This document shows, in pieces, positions 1-9,255 of a DNA stretch of 64,000 nt. The stretch spans positions 1,240,001-1,304,000 of the forward strand of contig NZ_CP042436.1 of NCBI RefSeq assembly GCF_007971025.1, in the 5' to 3' direction. The stretch comes from Mucilaginibacter ginsenosidivorans. Lineage in GTDB: Bacteria; Bacteroidota; Bacteroidia; Sphingobacteriales; Sphingobacteriaceae. Every line of letters starts with the position of its first letter. Positions within the stretch are counted from its first letter, which is position 1. Below the pieces are notes generated by a model. That model worked only from the letters and a program-made list of their open reading frames with translations. It was not told where the DNA came from and did no database searches. Position numbers and translations under genes: made by a program.

Positions 1-66
1 GCTTACTTCCAGGTGCTTAACAGCGATGACAGTACGCTCAAACGGGCCATTGCCGAAATTAACTAA
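1..66 (+). CDS. 3' end of an unidentified gene
   Basis: The first frame is open from the window edge for 21 codons and ends in TAA at 64-66. The visible residues end in KRAIAEIN, a helical-looking tail. The stop overlaps by four bases the stop of the convergent lipoprotein gene (CTAA serves both), the compact convergent arrangement expected of two real genes. Too little is visible to assign a family or function. Confidence 0.45.
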   Translation, partial: AYFQVLNSDDSTLKRAIAEIN

Positions 67-707
67 TACAATACTATGCCACTGAAATAGACAATATTCT
101 GGCGATTGTCGTCACGGAATATTGCAACCGGGTACTCGGTGTTTTTCGGCCTGACCGCCCACGCCTTAACGATATTGGGCGTTTCGTTCCCGGTACCTGC
201 ATTCAAATTATAGTATCCAAAACGCGCCACAAGACATGAGTCACGGAACCCATTGTAGGCGTCTGCCGTGGTGTTTTTCTTTAGCTCCGTCATATATAAA
301 CTCCTTAACAGCGGTAAAGACAACGTTGAATGTGTGTCAAGGGGTACGGAAGCATACCTTTTGCCCGATGTATGCTGGTAAACGCCATCTAAAAAATGAT
401 ATCCAAAATCGTCTGATAGCACAGGCAGCCCTTTGATAAATTGGATGGCGGCTATATACTGGTAAACATGTGTACCGTTTTCGGCATTTGTGATCGTATC
501 GCGCAGGTTGATATACTCCATCTCGATATCATTGGTCGCAATATGATTGTTCTGTAATAACTGTAGTGCAGCAAGCGAATCGGCAGGGTTAAGCCCGAAA
601 CTTTGTGTTTGCCGCTGGCTGATACAACCGTTATCGCCGTTTATATCATTTTTTTTGCAGGAAGCCAGTACTGCCAATGCAAAAAGGATAAGGAAAATAT
701 GCTTCAT
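63..707 (-). CDS. hypothetical lipoprotein, 214 aa
   Basis: The N-terminus is a lipoprotein signal: MKH, a hydrophobic stretch, then lipobox LASC with Cys17 followed by KKND. The rest of the chain is soluble, with no membrane segment and no motif I recognise. Since outer-membrane export is the default for many Bacteroidota lipoproteins, it probably faces the periplasm or the cell surface. It lies downstream of der on the same strand, separated by a repeat-rich spacer, so it is probably a separate unit. Function unknown. Confidence 0.75.
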   Translation of the reverse strand: MKHIFLILFALAVLASCKKNDINGDNGCISQRQTQSFGLNPADSLAALQLLQNNHIATNDIEMEYINLRDTITNAENGTHVYQYIAAIQFIKGLPVLSDDFGYHFLDGVYQHTSGKRYASVPLDTHSTLSLPLLRSLYMTELKKNTTADAYNGFRDSCLVARFGYYNLNAGTGNETPNIVKAWAVRPKNTEYPVAIFRDDNRQNIVYFSGIVLY

Positions 708-757
708 ACGACCAGTTTTAATAGTATTACGAAGCTGATAGCCAGAGTGCTACACCA

Positions 758-835
758 TAGATGTGCGAATGTGCAAATATGCAGATGTGCAAATGACTCA
801 TGATTAATCTGCACATTCGCACATCTGCACATTTT
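758..835. repeat. Inverted array of 8-bp GCACATNN units
   Basis: The spacer between der and the lipoprotein gene is built from 8-base words of the form TGCACATT / CGCACATC. They run in one orientation at about 760-794 (as GATGTGC, AATGTGC) and in the opposite orientation at about 810-833, around a non-repetitive centre. It can fold into a long imperfect hairpin. A second array of different words lies on the other side of der. This appears to be an intergenic repeat of unknown role. Confidence 0.7.
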
Positions 836-836
836 A

Positions 837-2138
837 CTACTTCTGCCTGAAAAATATTTGTATCGGTACGCCGGTAAAGTCAAAGTTCTCGCGCAATTTG
901 TTTTCCAGGAACCGGTAGTATCCTTCTTTGAGATATTGGGGTAAATTACAGAAAAATGCAAACATGGGCGATACGCCGTTGATCTGCGTGATGTATTTTA
1001 TTTTAACGTATTTCCCTTTGATAGACGGCGGCGGAAAGCTTTCGATAATCGGCAGCATCACGTCGTTAAGTTTGGAAGTGGGTATTTTTTTCTTTCGGTT
1101 ATCGTAAACCTTTTGTGCTGTTTCTATCACTTTCAGCACCCGTTGTTTTTCGGTAACAGATGTAAAGATGATAGGGACGTCGGTGAACGGAGCCACCTTT
1201 TGGCGTATCATATCCTCAAATACTTTGGTGGTTTTATTGTTCTTTTCTATCAGGTCCCACTTATTCACCACCACCATAATGCCCTTTTTATTCTTTTCGG
1301 CCAGGTGAAAAATGTTGATGTCCTGCGACTCGATACCTTCAACCGCATCGATCATCAGGATCACCACGTCGGCTTCCTCCAGCGCTTTGATGGTGCGCAT
1401 AACGGAGTAAAACTCTATATTTTCCTTAACCTTCGTCTTTTTGCGCATTCCTGCTGTATCAACCAGCATAAAATCGTGCCCATATTGGTTATAATGGATA
1501 TAGATAGAATCGCGGGTGGTGCCTGCTATCGGTGTTACGATATTACGATCCTTACCTATAAGTGCGTTGATAATGGATGACTTGCCTACATTAGGGCGCC
1601 CGACGATGGCGAACTTCGGCAAGGTGTTTTCTTCAACCGGCTCATCGTCAAAATGCTTTACCAGTTCATCAAGCAATTCGCCGGTTCCCGAACCCGTCAT
1701 CGAGGATATGTTATATATCTCGCCCAGGCCCAGGCTATAAAATACGGCAGCGTCCGATTGTTGGGCATTATTGTCCACTTTGTTCACAACAACCATCACC
1801 GGCTTCTTTCCGCGGCGCAGCAACGCTGCAATTTCATCATCAAGGTCGGTAACGCCTGTTGTCACGTCGACCATAAACAATATAGCAGTGGCCTCTTCGA
1901 TAGCGATGATTACCTGTTCGCGTATAGCAGCTTCAAAAACGTCTTCTGAGTTGGCTACGTAACCGCCTGTATCTACCACGGTAAAACTGTGATGCGTCCA
2001 TTCCGAAACCCCGTAATGCCTGTCGCGTGTTACGCCGCTAAAATCATCCACGATGGCTTTGCGCGTTTCGGTCAACCGGTTAAATAAAGTCGATTTGCCT
2101 ACGTTGGGGCGGCCCACTATGGCTACTATATTGCTCAT
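837..2138 (-). CDS. der: Ribosome biogenesis GTPase Der (EngA)
   Basis: Der is the double-GTPase factor needed for maturation of the 50S ribosomal subunit. Two G domains are in tandem: the first P-loop GRPNVGKS at residues 9-16 with NKVD near 119-122, and the second P-loop GRPNVGKS at 180-187 with NKWD further on. A KH-like C-terminal domain follows. I start at the ATG at 2138 (MSNIVAIVG), which gives 433 aa, the usual length. An in-frame extension to 2252 would add 38 residues lying in the repeat-rich spacer and is unlikely. The gene shares strand and neighbourhood with era, another ribosome-assembly GTPase. Confidence 0.97.
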   Translation of the reverse strand: MSNIVAIVGRPNVGKSTLFNRLTETRKAIVDDFSGVTRDRHYGVSEWTHHSFTVVDTGGYVANSEDVFEAAIREQVIIAIEEATAILFMVDVTTGVTDLDDEIAALLRRGKKPVMVVVNKVDNNAQQSDAAVFYSLGLGEIYNISSMTGSGTGELLDELVKHFDDEPVEENTLPKFAIVGRPNVGKSSIINALIGKDRNIVTPIAGTTRDSIYIHYNQYGHDFMLVDTAGMRKKTKVKENIEFYSVMRTIKALEEADVVILMIDAVEGIESQDINIFHLAEKNKKGIMVVVNKWDLIEKNNKTTKVFEDMIRQKVAPFTDVPIIFTSVTEKQRVLKVIETAQKVYDNRKKKIPTSKLNDVMLPIIESFPPPSIKGKYVKIKYITQINGVSPMFAFFCNLPQYLKEGYYRFLENKLRENFDFTGVPIQIFFRQK

Positions 2139-2145
2139 TGGTCTG

Positions 2146-2276
2146 CAGATTTGAGGTGTGAGATTTGAGATGTGAGCTATCTCACACCCGGCCCACAACC
2201 TTATAATAATTTTGAGTTTGAGGAGGACGATGGGAGCCAGGAAGGCTCTCATATCTCACATCTCAAGTCTCACGTC
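2146..2276. repeat. Inverted array of GAGATNTGAG-type units between era and der
   Basis: The era-der spacer carries repeated words GAGATTTGAG / GAGATGTGAG at about 2147-2176 and their reverse complements (CTCACATCTCAAG and similar) at about 2247-2276, flanking a non-repetitive middle. The word differs from the GCACAT array on the other side of der, but the design is the same: short tandem words, inverted halves, in a spacer. It may fold into a hairpin in the era-der transcript. Role unknown. Confidence 0.65.
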
Positions 2277-3154
2277 TAACTCTCGTACCCAAACTGTTTC
2301 AGGTAATTTTTCTTTTGGCGCCAGTCGGGTATCACTTTCACAAACATCTCCAGGAACACCTTACGCTGAAAAAGTTCCTCCATATCCTTACGGGCATAAG
2401 TGCCAACGCGTTTCAGTGTTTCGCCCCCTTTGCCTATTAGTATATTCTTCTGCGAATCCCGTTCGACAATGATCTCTGAACTGATGCGGTATAGTTCATC
2501 ACCTTCTTTAAAGGCAGTGATAATAACTTCGGTACTGTAGGGTATCTCCTTTTCGTAGATCTTAAATATCTTCTCGCGGATAATTTCGGAAGCAAAGAAC
2601 CGGTCATTACGATCGGTCAGGAAATCCTTTTCGTAATAGGGTGGATGCTCGGGCAAGTGCTCTATCACGAAATTCATTACCGCCAGTACATTATGCTCCT
2701 TTAATGCCGAAACGGCGAATATTGCCTTGGGATTTAGTTTCTCCTGCCAATACGCCACCTTAGCCTTTACCGTTTCCTCGTCCGACTTGTCGATCTTATT
2801 AATGATCACGCAAAGCGGGGCCAACGAGCCCTGCAACTTTTCTATCGCGTCGCTTTCATCATATTTTTCATTAATGTCGGTTACCAGCAATACCAGGTCG
2901 GCGTCCACCAGCGAACCGGACACCTGGTGCATCATCGTTTCCTGCAAAGCATAGTGCGGTTTGATAATTCCGGGAGTGTCCGAGAACACGATCTGGTAAT
3001 CTTCGTGATTGACTATGCCGAGTATACGGTGCCTGGTTGTCTGGGCTTTAGGAGTAATGATGGACATTTTTTCGCCCACCAGCGCGTTCATAAGGGTCGA
3101 CTTACCCGCGTTGGGCTTACCAACTATACTCACGAAACCCGCCTTATGACTCAT
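2276..3154 (-). CDS. era: GTPase Era
   Basis: Era is a small GTPase that binds the 3' end of 16S rRNA through a KH domain during 30S subunit assembly. The 292-aa chain has P-loop GKPNAGKS at residues 12-19, a switch region with TTRHRILG, DTPG, and NKID, then a C-terminal KH domain containing GKGGETLKRVG. The ATG at 3154 gives the standard Era N-terminus. The gene is transcribed toward der and diverges from the initiator tRNA gene about 100 bp away. Confidence 0.97.
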   Translation of the reverse strand: MSHKAGFVSIVGKPNAGKSTLMNALVGEKMSIITPKAQTTRHRILGIVNHEDYQIVFSDTPGIIKPHYALQETMMHQVSGSLVDADLVLLVTDINEKYDESDAIEKLQGSLAPLCVIINKIDKSDEETVKAKVAYWQEKLNPKAIFAVSALKEHNVLAVMNFVIEHLPEHPPYYEKDFLTDRNDRFFASEIIREKIFKIYEKEIPYSTEVIITAFKEGDELYRISSEIIVERDSQKNILIGKGGETLKRVGTYARKDMEELFQRKVFLEMFVKVIPDWRQKKNYLKQFGYES

Positions 3155-3255
3155 AAAAAATATATAAAATTTAATTTGGACTGCAAAGAAACGAATTATA
3201 TCTTTGCAGTCCCAATAAAAATAAGGATTACCCCGATTTTAATGGGAAAACACAG

Positions 3256-3328
<73 letters not shown>

Positions 3329-3338
3329 CCTTTAAGAC

Positions 3339-3374
3339 AAATGCAACGGAAGAGTTCTTTCGTTGCATTTTTTG
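3339..3374 (+). terminator. Intrinsic terminator after tRNA-fMet
   Basis: A 10-bp perfect stem AAATGCAACG / CGTTGCATTT (3339-3348 with 3361-3370) encloses a 12-base loop and is followed by a T run. It lies 10 bp beyond the tRNA, so it should end that transcript. Confidence 0.85.
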
Positions 3375-3681
3375 TTTTAAAATGGAATTAGTTTCGCAGC
3401 CTTAACAATGATCAAGGTAATTTTGGTTCGAGTCCTGTTAGGGTCAACGAAACTTTAGATTGAGGTGTGTTTTGTTAAACATTTTTTTCTACGTTTTTCA
3501 TTTCATACTGCTATTTACTGTGCATAAAAAATGACAAAGCAACCCATTCGACTGTAAATCATTTGGTCTTTCCGACTTTTTTATACTTATCTTTAAAGAT
3601 TCCTTTCCTACTTTAATAGTTGCCGTGTAATTAGTCCGGGATTTTAATAGAGCATATTAATTTATTAACCGAGAATTGTCT
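3375..3681. other. Gene-free spacer with a tRNA T-arm scrap
   Basis: No coding frame is supported here. At 3425-3437 the 13 bases GGTTCGAGTCCTG exactly repeat the T arm of the tRNA-fMet gene (3307-3319), but the bases after it do not continue as an acceptor stem. The rest is AT-rich and probably contains the promoter of the downstream kinase. The scrap could be left from integration at the tRNA or from a decayed tRNA duplicate. Confidence 0.5.
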
Positions 3682-5508
3682 ATGAAACAAGCGCTCAGAC
3701 CAACCGGTATCGAAGTACTCGGCAATATACCGTGGGGCACTCATTTTTGTCATTTTTACCAAAATGACGAGGACCTGTTGTCGATTCAAGTGCCTTTTTT
3801 TAAAACTGGTTTGGAAAACAACGAATACTGCATATGGGTAACTTCCGGACAAACCACCGTTGAGAATGCTAAGAATGCACTAAAGGAGGTAGTTCCTGAT
3901 CTTGATAAATATTATGAACATAAAAGTATCGAGATCCTTTCCCACCATGACTGGTACCTGATTAATGGACAATTTGAACTGGATAACGTCATACGCTTGA
4001 TGTTAGCGCGTTTAAAAATTGCACTTGAGAACGGCTTTGCCGGCTTACGCCTCAATGGTGACGAAGCCTGGATGGACCAAAGAACATCGCACGATTTTAT
4101 GGAATATGAACGCTTCCTTAATCCGGCAATAGCGGGAAAAAAGCTTATCATATCATGTAGTTATCAATTAAGTAAATGCACCGCGACAGACGTGTTAGAT
4201 GTTGCCCTGTTGCATGAATCTGCTGTTTCGAAACGTAAGGACCGATGGGAAATACTGGAAACCCGGAACTTCTTAACATCCCAGACGCAACTGAACCTGG
4301 AAAGAGATTTGCTCACGAAACGAGTGCTAAAAACGACGAGGGAGTTAAACGGGATCACCGAACAGGTAAAGAAGGAACGTTCCGAAAGAAAGAAAGGGGT
4401 ATTTTCCCCGTACAAATCCGAACTTTATTTAAAAACAATAGTAAACACCTCAGATATCGCGTTTGTATTATTCGATAGTGACTCACATGTATTGTTGTTT
4501 AATGCTATAGCAAATTATTGGTCAATCCTGTCTTTCGGAGTTCCTTTGAAGAAAGGCGTCTATTTGCCTGACCTTTTGAATGAAGAAGGAAAAATCAAAT
4601 TTAAAGAAACGATAAAAGCTGTCCTGTCGGGGCAGTCGCTAAGCTATGAGACGAGCTACCAGGACCAGGGCGAGTTCCGGGAATGGTACCGCGTCACCAT
4701 TCATCCTGTAAAGGATGATGATGGAAAGGTTGTCGGAGTATGTTGCACTGCAAGCAATATTACCCGAGATAAACGGGCGGAAACAGAGCTCCAACGTATA
4801 AGCGGCCGATTAGAAGAACGCAATAAAGACGTAGATAAATTTGCTTTTAGTTTATCGCACGATTTGCGGGCGCCATTGGCCAACATGCTTGGGTTAGCCA
4901 GGATGCTTAAAAACACAAATGTTCCCAATTCAGAAAGACCAGAACTCGAAAGCTTTTTATTTCAAAGCATCGAGAAACTGAATGATGCAGTTTATAATTT
5001 GAACCGCATTTTGGAGTTGGACAAAACTCTGAGTCTGAAAAAAGCAAAGGTCAATCTAACCGAGCTGGTAAATGAAGTATCTGCCCGGTATAAACCGATC
5101 GCCAAACAGGACGCCGTCCGAATTTATACTGATTTCGACAACGTGAACGAGATTTTTACTATTGTAAGTTACCTGGAGAGTATTTTTTTTCATCTTATTT
5201 TCAGCAGTATAACATATAACCAAACCGGGAGGCCACCGGTGATTGAAATCACTGCTGAAAAGACGGCGAACAAAGTTATTATCCATTATAAAAATTTCGG
5301 GAAAGGTGGTTACAGTAAGGGTACAAAGGCAGACGCCGGATCTTATAAGACCCTGAACACGTCCATCAGAGGTCACGGTGTTGGCTTGTCTACAGTGAAA
5401 ACAAGGGTTGACATCCTTGGAGGATCGATCAGTGTTGGCACATTGCCTGATGGCGGCAAGGAATACCGGATCGAACTGCCGCTTGACTTAAGCGAAACCA
5501 ACCTTTAG
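3682..5508 (+). CDS. MEDS-PAS sensor histidine kinase with degenerate ATP-binding boxes
   Basis: This 608-aa protein starts at the ATG at 3682; a TTG six bases upstream is less likely. Residues 1 to about 175 match the MEDS sensory domain (GTHFCHFYQNDEDLL, then an acidic GLENNEYCIWV stretch), known from methylotroph and methanogen regulators. A PAS domain follows at about 250-370. The dimerisation helix has the phospho-acceptor His393 in SLSHDLRAP. The catalytic domain keeps a G2 box (GHGVGLS), but the usual N box NLxxNA reads HLIFSS, with Ser508 at the Mg-binding Asn position, and the DNGxGI G1 box reads KNFGKGG. No response regulator gene is adjacent. It is probably a soluble cytoplasmic sensor; ATP binding is doubtful. 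Confidence 0.85.
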   Translation: MKQALRPTGIEVLGNIPWGTHFCHFYQNDEDLLSIQVPFFKTGLENNEYCIWVTSGQTTVENAKNALKEVVPDLDKYYEHKSIEILSHHDWYLINGQFELDNVIRLMLARLKIALENGFAGLRLNGDEAWMDQRTSHDFMEYERFLNPAIAGKKLIISCSYQLSKCTATDVLDVALLHESAVSKRKDRWEILETRNFLTSQTQLNLERDLLTKRVLKTTRELNGITEQVKKERSERKKGVFSPYKSELYLKTIVNTSDIAFVLFDSDSHVLLFNAIANYWSILSFGVPLKKGVYLPDLLNEEGKIKFKETIKAVLSGQSLSYETSYQDQGEFREWYRVTIHPVKDDDGKVVGVCCTASNITRDKRAETELQRISGRLEERNKDVDKFAFSLSHDLRAPLANMLGLARMLKNTNVPNSERPELESFLFQSIEKLNDAVYNLNRILELDKTLSLKKAKVNLTELVNEVSARYKPIAKQDAVRIYTDFDNVNEIFTIVSYLESIFFHLIFSSITYNQTGRPPVIEITAEKTANKVIIHYKNFGKGGYSKGTKADAGSYKTLNTSIRGHGVGLSTVKTRVDILGGSISVGTLPDGGKEYRIELPLDLSETNL

Positions 5509-5740
5509 GCTTATGGACTCGAATCGAGTCCCAAATCTTAAAATAGAACAGGCAAAATATTTAGTCGCTGCGGGCAAAATATTTTTTAACGCTGAGTCAC
5601 TTTCGAAATAATTTTGAAAGCGCAACAGTCACTCGGTTTTATATATCGATCCGGCTATCATGTGAGTTGACTTTACCGATAGTTTTTAGATCATCAAAAA
5701 AGTTCGACATTTGTCCGCTTCCCTCTACCTTTTAAAGCAT
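5509..5740. other. Spacer with two further tRNA-like scraps
   Basis: No gene is supported. At 5515-5531 lies a 17-bp palindrome, GGACTCGA-A-TCGAGTCC, whose arms resemble a tRNA T stem. At 5711-5730 the sequence GTCCGCTTCCCTCTACC followed by TTTTAAA resembles the end of the tRNA-fMet gene (GTCCTGCTCCCGCTACC, TTTAA), and a terminator follows it at similar distance. No intact cloverleaf can be folded. The kinase gene is thus bracketed by tRNA-fMet and tRNA-like remnants. Confidence 0.4.
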
Positions 5741-5775
5741 AAAGCCTTCAACGAAAAGTTGAAGGCTTTTTTTAT
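5741..5775 (+). terminator. Intrinsic terminator
   Basis: Perfect 12-bp stem AAAGCCTTCAAC / GTTGAAGGCTTT with a GAAAA loop, followed by TTTTT. It sits just upstream of the IS200 left end and after the tRNA-like scrap at 5711-5730, where it would end any transcript from the kinase. Confidence 0.85.
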
Positions 5776-5784
5776 TATTATAAT

Positions 5785-6350
5785 AGTAAAACCACCGCCT
5801 AAGGCGGTAGGTAAGGTGTGAAGGCTAGGCCAGAAACCGCTATCTTAGTATTTGTGACGAAATACAGGAAATTATCTCATAGCTTTTACTATTGTGTTTA
5901 CCATGTTGTGTGGACGCCGAAATATCGCTTCAGGGTATTAACAGATGTGGTGGCCGATACATTGGAGAATAAGATTCGAGCAATATGCGGATGGAAAGAA
6001 GTGGAGATATTGGAGATGAATATTCAAGCCGATCATGTTCACATGGTTTGTAGCATCCCGCCAAAGATGAGTGTGAGTGATTTCATGGGGATATTAAAAG
6101 GTAAAACAGCACTAATGATGTTCAGTAATTATCCGAGTTTGCGCAAGAAGCCATATTGGGGTAATCATTTTTGGAGTAGAGGTTATTTTGTAAGTACGGT
6201 AGGTTTAGATGAAGAACGGATAAAGAACTATGTAAAATATCAGGAAACAGAAGAGCGGAAAGAAGACGGAACAACTGACCTGAAATTGTTTTGACGACCA
6301 TCCCCTTTCAGGGGTTAGGATAAAGCCCCCACCTTAGGTGGGGGTTGTTT
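5785..6350 (+). mobile_element. IS200-type insertion sequence (IS200/IS605 family)
   Basis: A single-gene element encoding only a TnpA HUH transposase. Like other IS200 elements it has no terminal inverted repeats but carries subterminal hairpins. The left hairpin is ACCGCC-TAA-GGCGGT at 5794-5808. The right hairpin is CCCCCACC-TTA-GGTGGGGG at 6326-6344. An extra small hairpin CCCCT-TTC-AGGGG lies at 6302-6314. Exact cleavage points cannot be placed without an empty site, so the ends are approximate. It appears complete, and no tnpB accompanies it. Confidence 0.85.
5854..6294 (+). CDS. tnpA: IS200/IS605 family transposase TnpA
   Basis: This Y1 HUH single-strand transposase cuts and joins the element ends using hairpin recognition. 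The chosen start is GTG at 5854 (M-T-K-Y-R-K-L-S-H), giving 146 aa and the usual TnpA beginning. A GTG at 5818 would add 12 residues inside the left-end region. The metal-binding HUH motif is His61-Val-His63 in ADHVHM, and the nucleophilic tyrosine is Tyr126 in IKNYVKYQ. All catalytic residues are present, so it should be active. Confidence 0.93.
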   Translation: MTKYRKLSHSFYYCVYHVVWTPKYRFRVLTDVVADTLENKIRAICGWKEVEILEMNIQADHVHMVCSIPPKMSVSDFMGILKGKTALMMFSNYPSLRKKPYWGNHFWSRGYFVSTVGLDEERIKNYVKYQETEERKEDGTTDLKLF

Positions 6351-6559
6351 ACTTTTACTGTAGACGAAGACGATGGGTACAATCGTCCGAGGTTCGTAAA
6401 CTTCGGACAGCCGCGGCGAGCCACAAAAAGCTGCCGGACAAAAACGATTTGCTTGCTGATCCTTACTATTCATCTCGTGATCAATTTGGGGCTGTGCGCT
6501 TCCTGCACCTTTAAAAATCATGCCGTCAGTTTATGGAGAGCCAGTTTTATATCCAGCTG
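6351..6559. other. Spacer downstream of the IS element and TonB receptor gene
   Basis: About 210 bp without a convincing gene. A plus-strand frame at 6362-6514 reads as a plausible protein tail (LPDKNDLLADPYYSS and on to a TAA) but has no start and no recognisable family. It could be a remnant of a gene cut by the insertion. No terminator is evident for the receptor gene. Confidence 0.3.
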
Positions 6560-8983
6560 TCAGAATTTGGCGCCGAGTGTAACATAGCATGATCTTCCAT
6601 CTCCGGGTAATATACCATTACCGACATAAACGAGCGTTTCGGTTCTGCGGGTAAAGTATTTATTATCTGTCAGGTTATTTACTCCGATCCTGATGTTATA
6701 CTTTTCGGAAAACTTATAACCCAGGGCAAAATCGGCCACCCCATATCGCGGCACATAGCCTACGTTAGGACTTGTTTTGGTGGCTACTGTATTGTTCGCA
6801 TCCGACCACGATCCGCCAACGTATGAATAATAAAAAGTAGCGGTGATGTTATGTACCCGCCCATTTATGCCCGAGCGACTAACAAATTGGGGGACATCTT
6901 CTAATGTTTTCCCGGTCAGATCAACCGCGCCTGTTTTGCCATTCAAATACCTGGCATGATTATAAGCGTAAGAAGAAAATATTGAAAGATCATTATTACT
7001 TTGCTCGTCATCGAAATTAAGCAGGTGGAGCTCAAAAAAAGCTTCCACGCCCTTAGTGAGCGCATTACCTGCATTGGTAGTGTAGGTGTACGGCTCTCCG
7101 TTGGCATCGGTCAGTGTTATATTTCCTATCCTGTTGTTATACTTTAGTTCAAAAGCGCTTAAATCAAAGTTCAATATGTTTTTAACCTTCCCCCGGATGC
7201 CAATATCTGCATTGTGGCCGCTCGCATCTTTCAAATCCGGGTCGATCACCGCTGTACTCGATCCAATTATAAGATTTGAATAAAGGATGGGCCTGTAAGC
7301 CTGCGAATAATTAGCATAGATATTAATACTTTGAGTGATCTTATATTGCGCCCCTATTCCACCCAGCACAATGTTCCTGGTGGTTGAAAGCGATACCGGG
7401 TTGAAGTTTTTGTATACTTTATATTCCGTCCCGTTTAAAGTTGAATTGAGATTATCGTACCTGATGCCGGGTGTTACGGATAACCTGTCTGTGATTCGGA
7501 AAAGGTTTTCAAGAAACGCCCCATAGTTTATTGTTTTAAAGAGCAGCGCGATACCGTAATTGCCGGTTTGAGTAAGATCAAAATTAGTGCCTGTAGTGCC
7601 CTCCCCGTTTTGTTTTCTGTTTGTAGCGGCGCTGGAATATTTTAAACCGCCCGATAGGGCACTCTCGTGGCCGAACAGGTCGTATTTTTTTATCATTCTT
7701 GCATCAACAGTATAGCTGTTGTAAAAGTCCCTGTTTATCTCTCTTGGCGCGTAGGAACCTGTAGTTTTGCTAATGGTATCGGCATTGGTGGCTAAACCCG
7801 GGCTGGCAATAACCATGTTTCTTTGCCCGAATAAAGTATAGGCTTTGACATTCAATTGTGTTTTATTATTGATGGCGTAATTAAAACTCAAAGCGGGCAC
7901 GTTAAGTATCGGGTTAAAATAATTTCTGCTCCTTGTTGATTGGCGCGGATCGGCAGCAAACATCGCATCGGTAAGCCCGCCGGCAAATTTTTGCACGTAG
8001 TTTTCTCTCGAGTATTCAAGGCCAATATCCATTTTATCTGTTGGCTTGTAGTGCAGGCTTGCATAAGCATTCAGGAAATTATAGTTAGAGTTAAGACGCC
8101 ATCCGTCGCTGCTGCGGTAATTAAAGAAAGCATAATAAGTGAATTTGCCTTTTTTGCCGCCTGCCGAAGCAAAGGAATTTGAGGTATTGAACGATCCATA
8201 TGTTTGCTCGGTTTCGATGCTTAATGATCTTGTAGTGTCGGGTTGCTTAATTACATAATTGAGCATTCCGCCAAACTGAGGACCGTATTGAAGAGCGGCC
8301 GATCCCCTGATGATCTCAATTTGCTGTACGGCCTCGAGTGGCGGGTTGTACATAGCCTCAGGATAACCATACAGATCGTTATTAACATTGTAACCATTCT
8401 GGTTCACGTTGAACTCCCATGATCTGTGCGGATTTAATCCTCTTGCCGCTACACTTGTTTGGGTGCCCGAACCATCCAGCTCCCACGACGTGATACCTGG
8501 TACTTTTGCAAACATATCGCGGGCTTTACTTTGTGCAATATCTGCATTGATACTGTCAACCAAAATCACTTCAATTTTTTTGCCCGAATAAATATTTGTT
8601 CCCCCGATCTCGGGTAACGTCGTGATGCTTCCCGCATTTCGTTCGCCTTGTACTTCAACAGATGGTATCTTAATAACGCTGTCCTGAAGTGGATAGGAAA
8701 ATTCAGCGGTCTCATGGTTTTTTACGATTATATGCTGTTTAACAGATTGATAGCCGATGTGCGAGATAATGATCTGGTAATTTCCGGCAGGAATGTTATC
8801 GATACTGTATTGACCTTTATTGTTTGTGATGGCCCTGAAATTCGTTTGGTAAAGGATGATATTCACCAGTTCTAACGGTGTTTTTTTATTGTCGGTGATG
8901 CTACCTTTAATATTACCACTTGATTGGGAAAAGGCATGATTGAGTGTTATGAAGAATAGAAAAAAAAGGAAAGTTTTTTTCAT
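6560..8983 (-). CDS. TonB-dependent receptor, FecA-like
   Basis: An 807-aa outer-membrane receptor with a signal peptide (MKKTFLFFLFF to AFSQ). A carboxypeptidase-like regulatory domain covers about 22-105 (GNIKGSITDNKKTPL), typical of Bacteroidota receptors. The plug domain starts near residue 130 and the 22-strand barrel ends in the C-terminal aromatic strand VTLGAKF. The segment PHRSWEFNVNQNGYNVNNDL and the following PLEAVQQIEIIRG resemble the ferric-dicitrate FecA subgroup, so a ferric siderophore or citrate complex is the likely substrate. No FecI/FecR regulator genes adjoin it. A 26-bp inverted repeat just upstream may be its operator. Confidence 0.9.
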   Translation of the reverse strand: MKKTFLFFLFFITLNHAFSQSSGNIKGSITDNKKTPLELVNIILYQTNFRAITNNKGQYSIDNIPAGNYQIIISHIGYQSVKQHIIVKNHETAEFSYPLQDSVIKIPSVEVQGERNAGSITTLPEIGGTNIYSGKKIEVILVDSINADIAQSKARDMFAKVPGITSWELDGSGTQTSVAARGLNPHRSWEFNVNQNGYNVNNDLYGYPEAMYNPPLEAVQQIEIIRGSAALQYGPQFGGMLNYVIKQPDTTRSLSIETEQTYGSFNTSNSFASAGGKKGKFTYYAFFNYRSSDGWRLNSNYNFLNAYASLHYKPTDKMDIGLEYSRENYVQKFAGGLTDAMFAADPRQSTRSRNYFNPILNVPALSFNYAINNKTQLNVKAYTLFGQRNMVIASPGLATNADTISKTTGSYAPREINRDFYNSYTVDARMIKKYDLFGHESALSGGLKYSSAATNRKQNGEGTTGTNFDLTQTGNYGIALLFKTINYGAFLENLFRITDRLSVTPGIRYDNLNSTLNGTEYKVYKNFNPVSLSTTRNIVLGGIGAQYKITQSINIYANYSQAYRPILYSNLIIGSSTAVIDPDLKDASGHNADIGIRGKVKNILNFDLSAFELKYNNRIGNITLTDANGEPYTYTTNAGNALTKGVEAFFELHLLNFDDEQSNNDLSIFSSYAYNHARYLNGKTGAVDLTGKTLEDVPQFVSRSGINGRVHNITATFYYSYVGGSWSDANNTVATKTSPNVGYVPRYGVADFALGYKFSEKYNIRIGVNNLTDNKYFTRRTETLVYVGNGILPGDGRSCYVTLGAKF

Positions 8984-9005
8984 GGAAAGCTTTGTTTAAA
9001 ATCTT

Positions 9006-9031
9006 GCGTTATATATTTAAAAATATAACGC
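9006..9031. promoter_or_regulatory. Inverted repeat upstream of the FecA-like receptor gene
   Basis: GCGTTATAT (9006-9014) and ATATAACGC (9023-9031) are perfect 9-bp inverted arms around an AT-only centre. It starts 23 bp before the receptor ATG on the receptor's coding strand, a position suited to an operator or a leader hairpin. An iron-responsive repressor is the obvious candidate, but the sequence is not a standard Fur box. Confidence 0.5.
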
Positions 9032-9255
9032 TAAAATAAGTTTTAATTAACCCGTGGACAATGTTTTTGTAAACAAATTATGACGGAAGTAAATGTGGCA
9101 TGTTGAAAGGCTCAACCCGACCGGCAGGATGCCTGTTACATGTTAGAAAGAAGTTTGTTGAAGACACTGTTGTTGGTTTATGGTTTAAAGGGAAGGTTTT
9201 TAAGAAAAGTGTATCTGCAACCAAAACAGGAACGCCATGGAAAGTGAAAATGGCC

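Noticed and set aside
6362-6514. Open plus-strand frame with protein-like sequence after the IS200 element
   Set aside because: No start codon, no family match and too short; listed only as part of the spacer.
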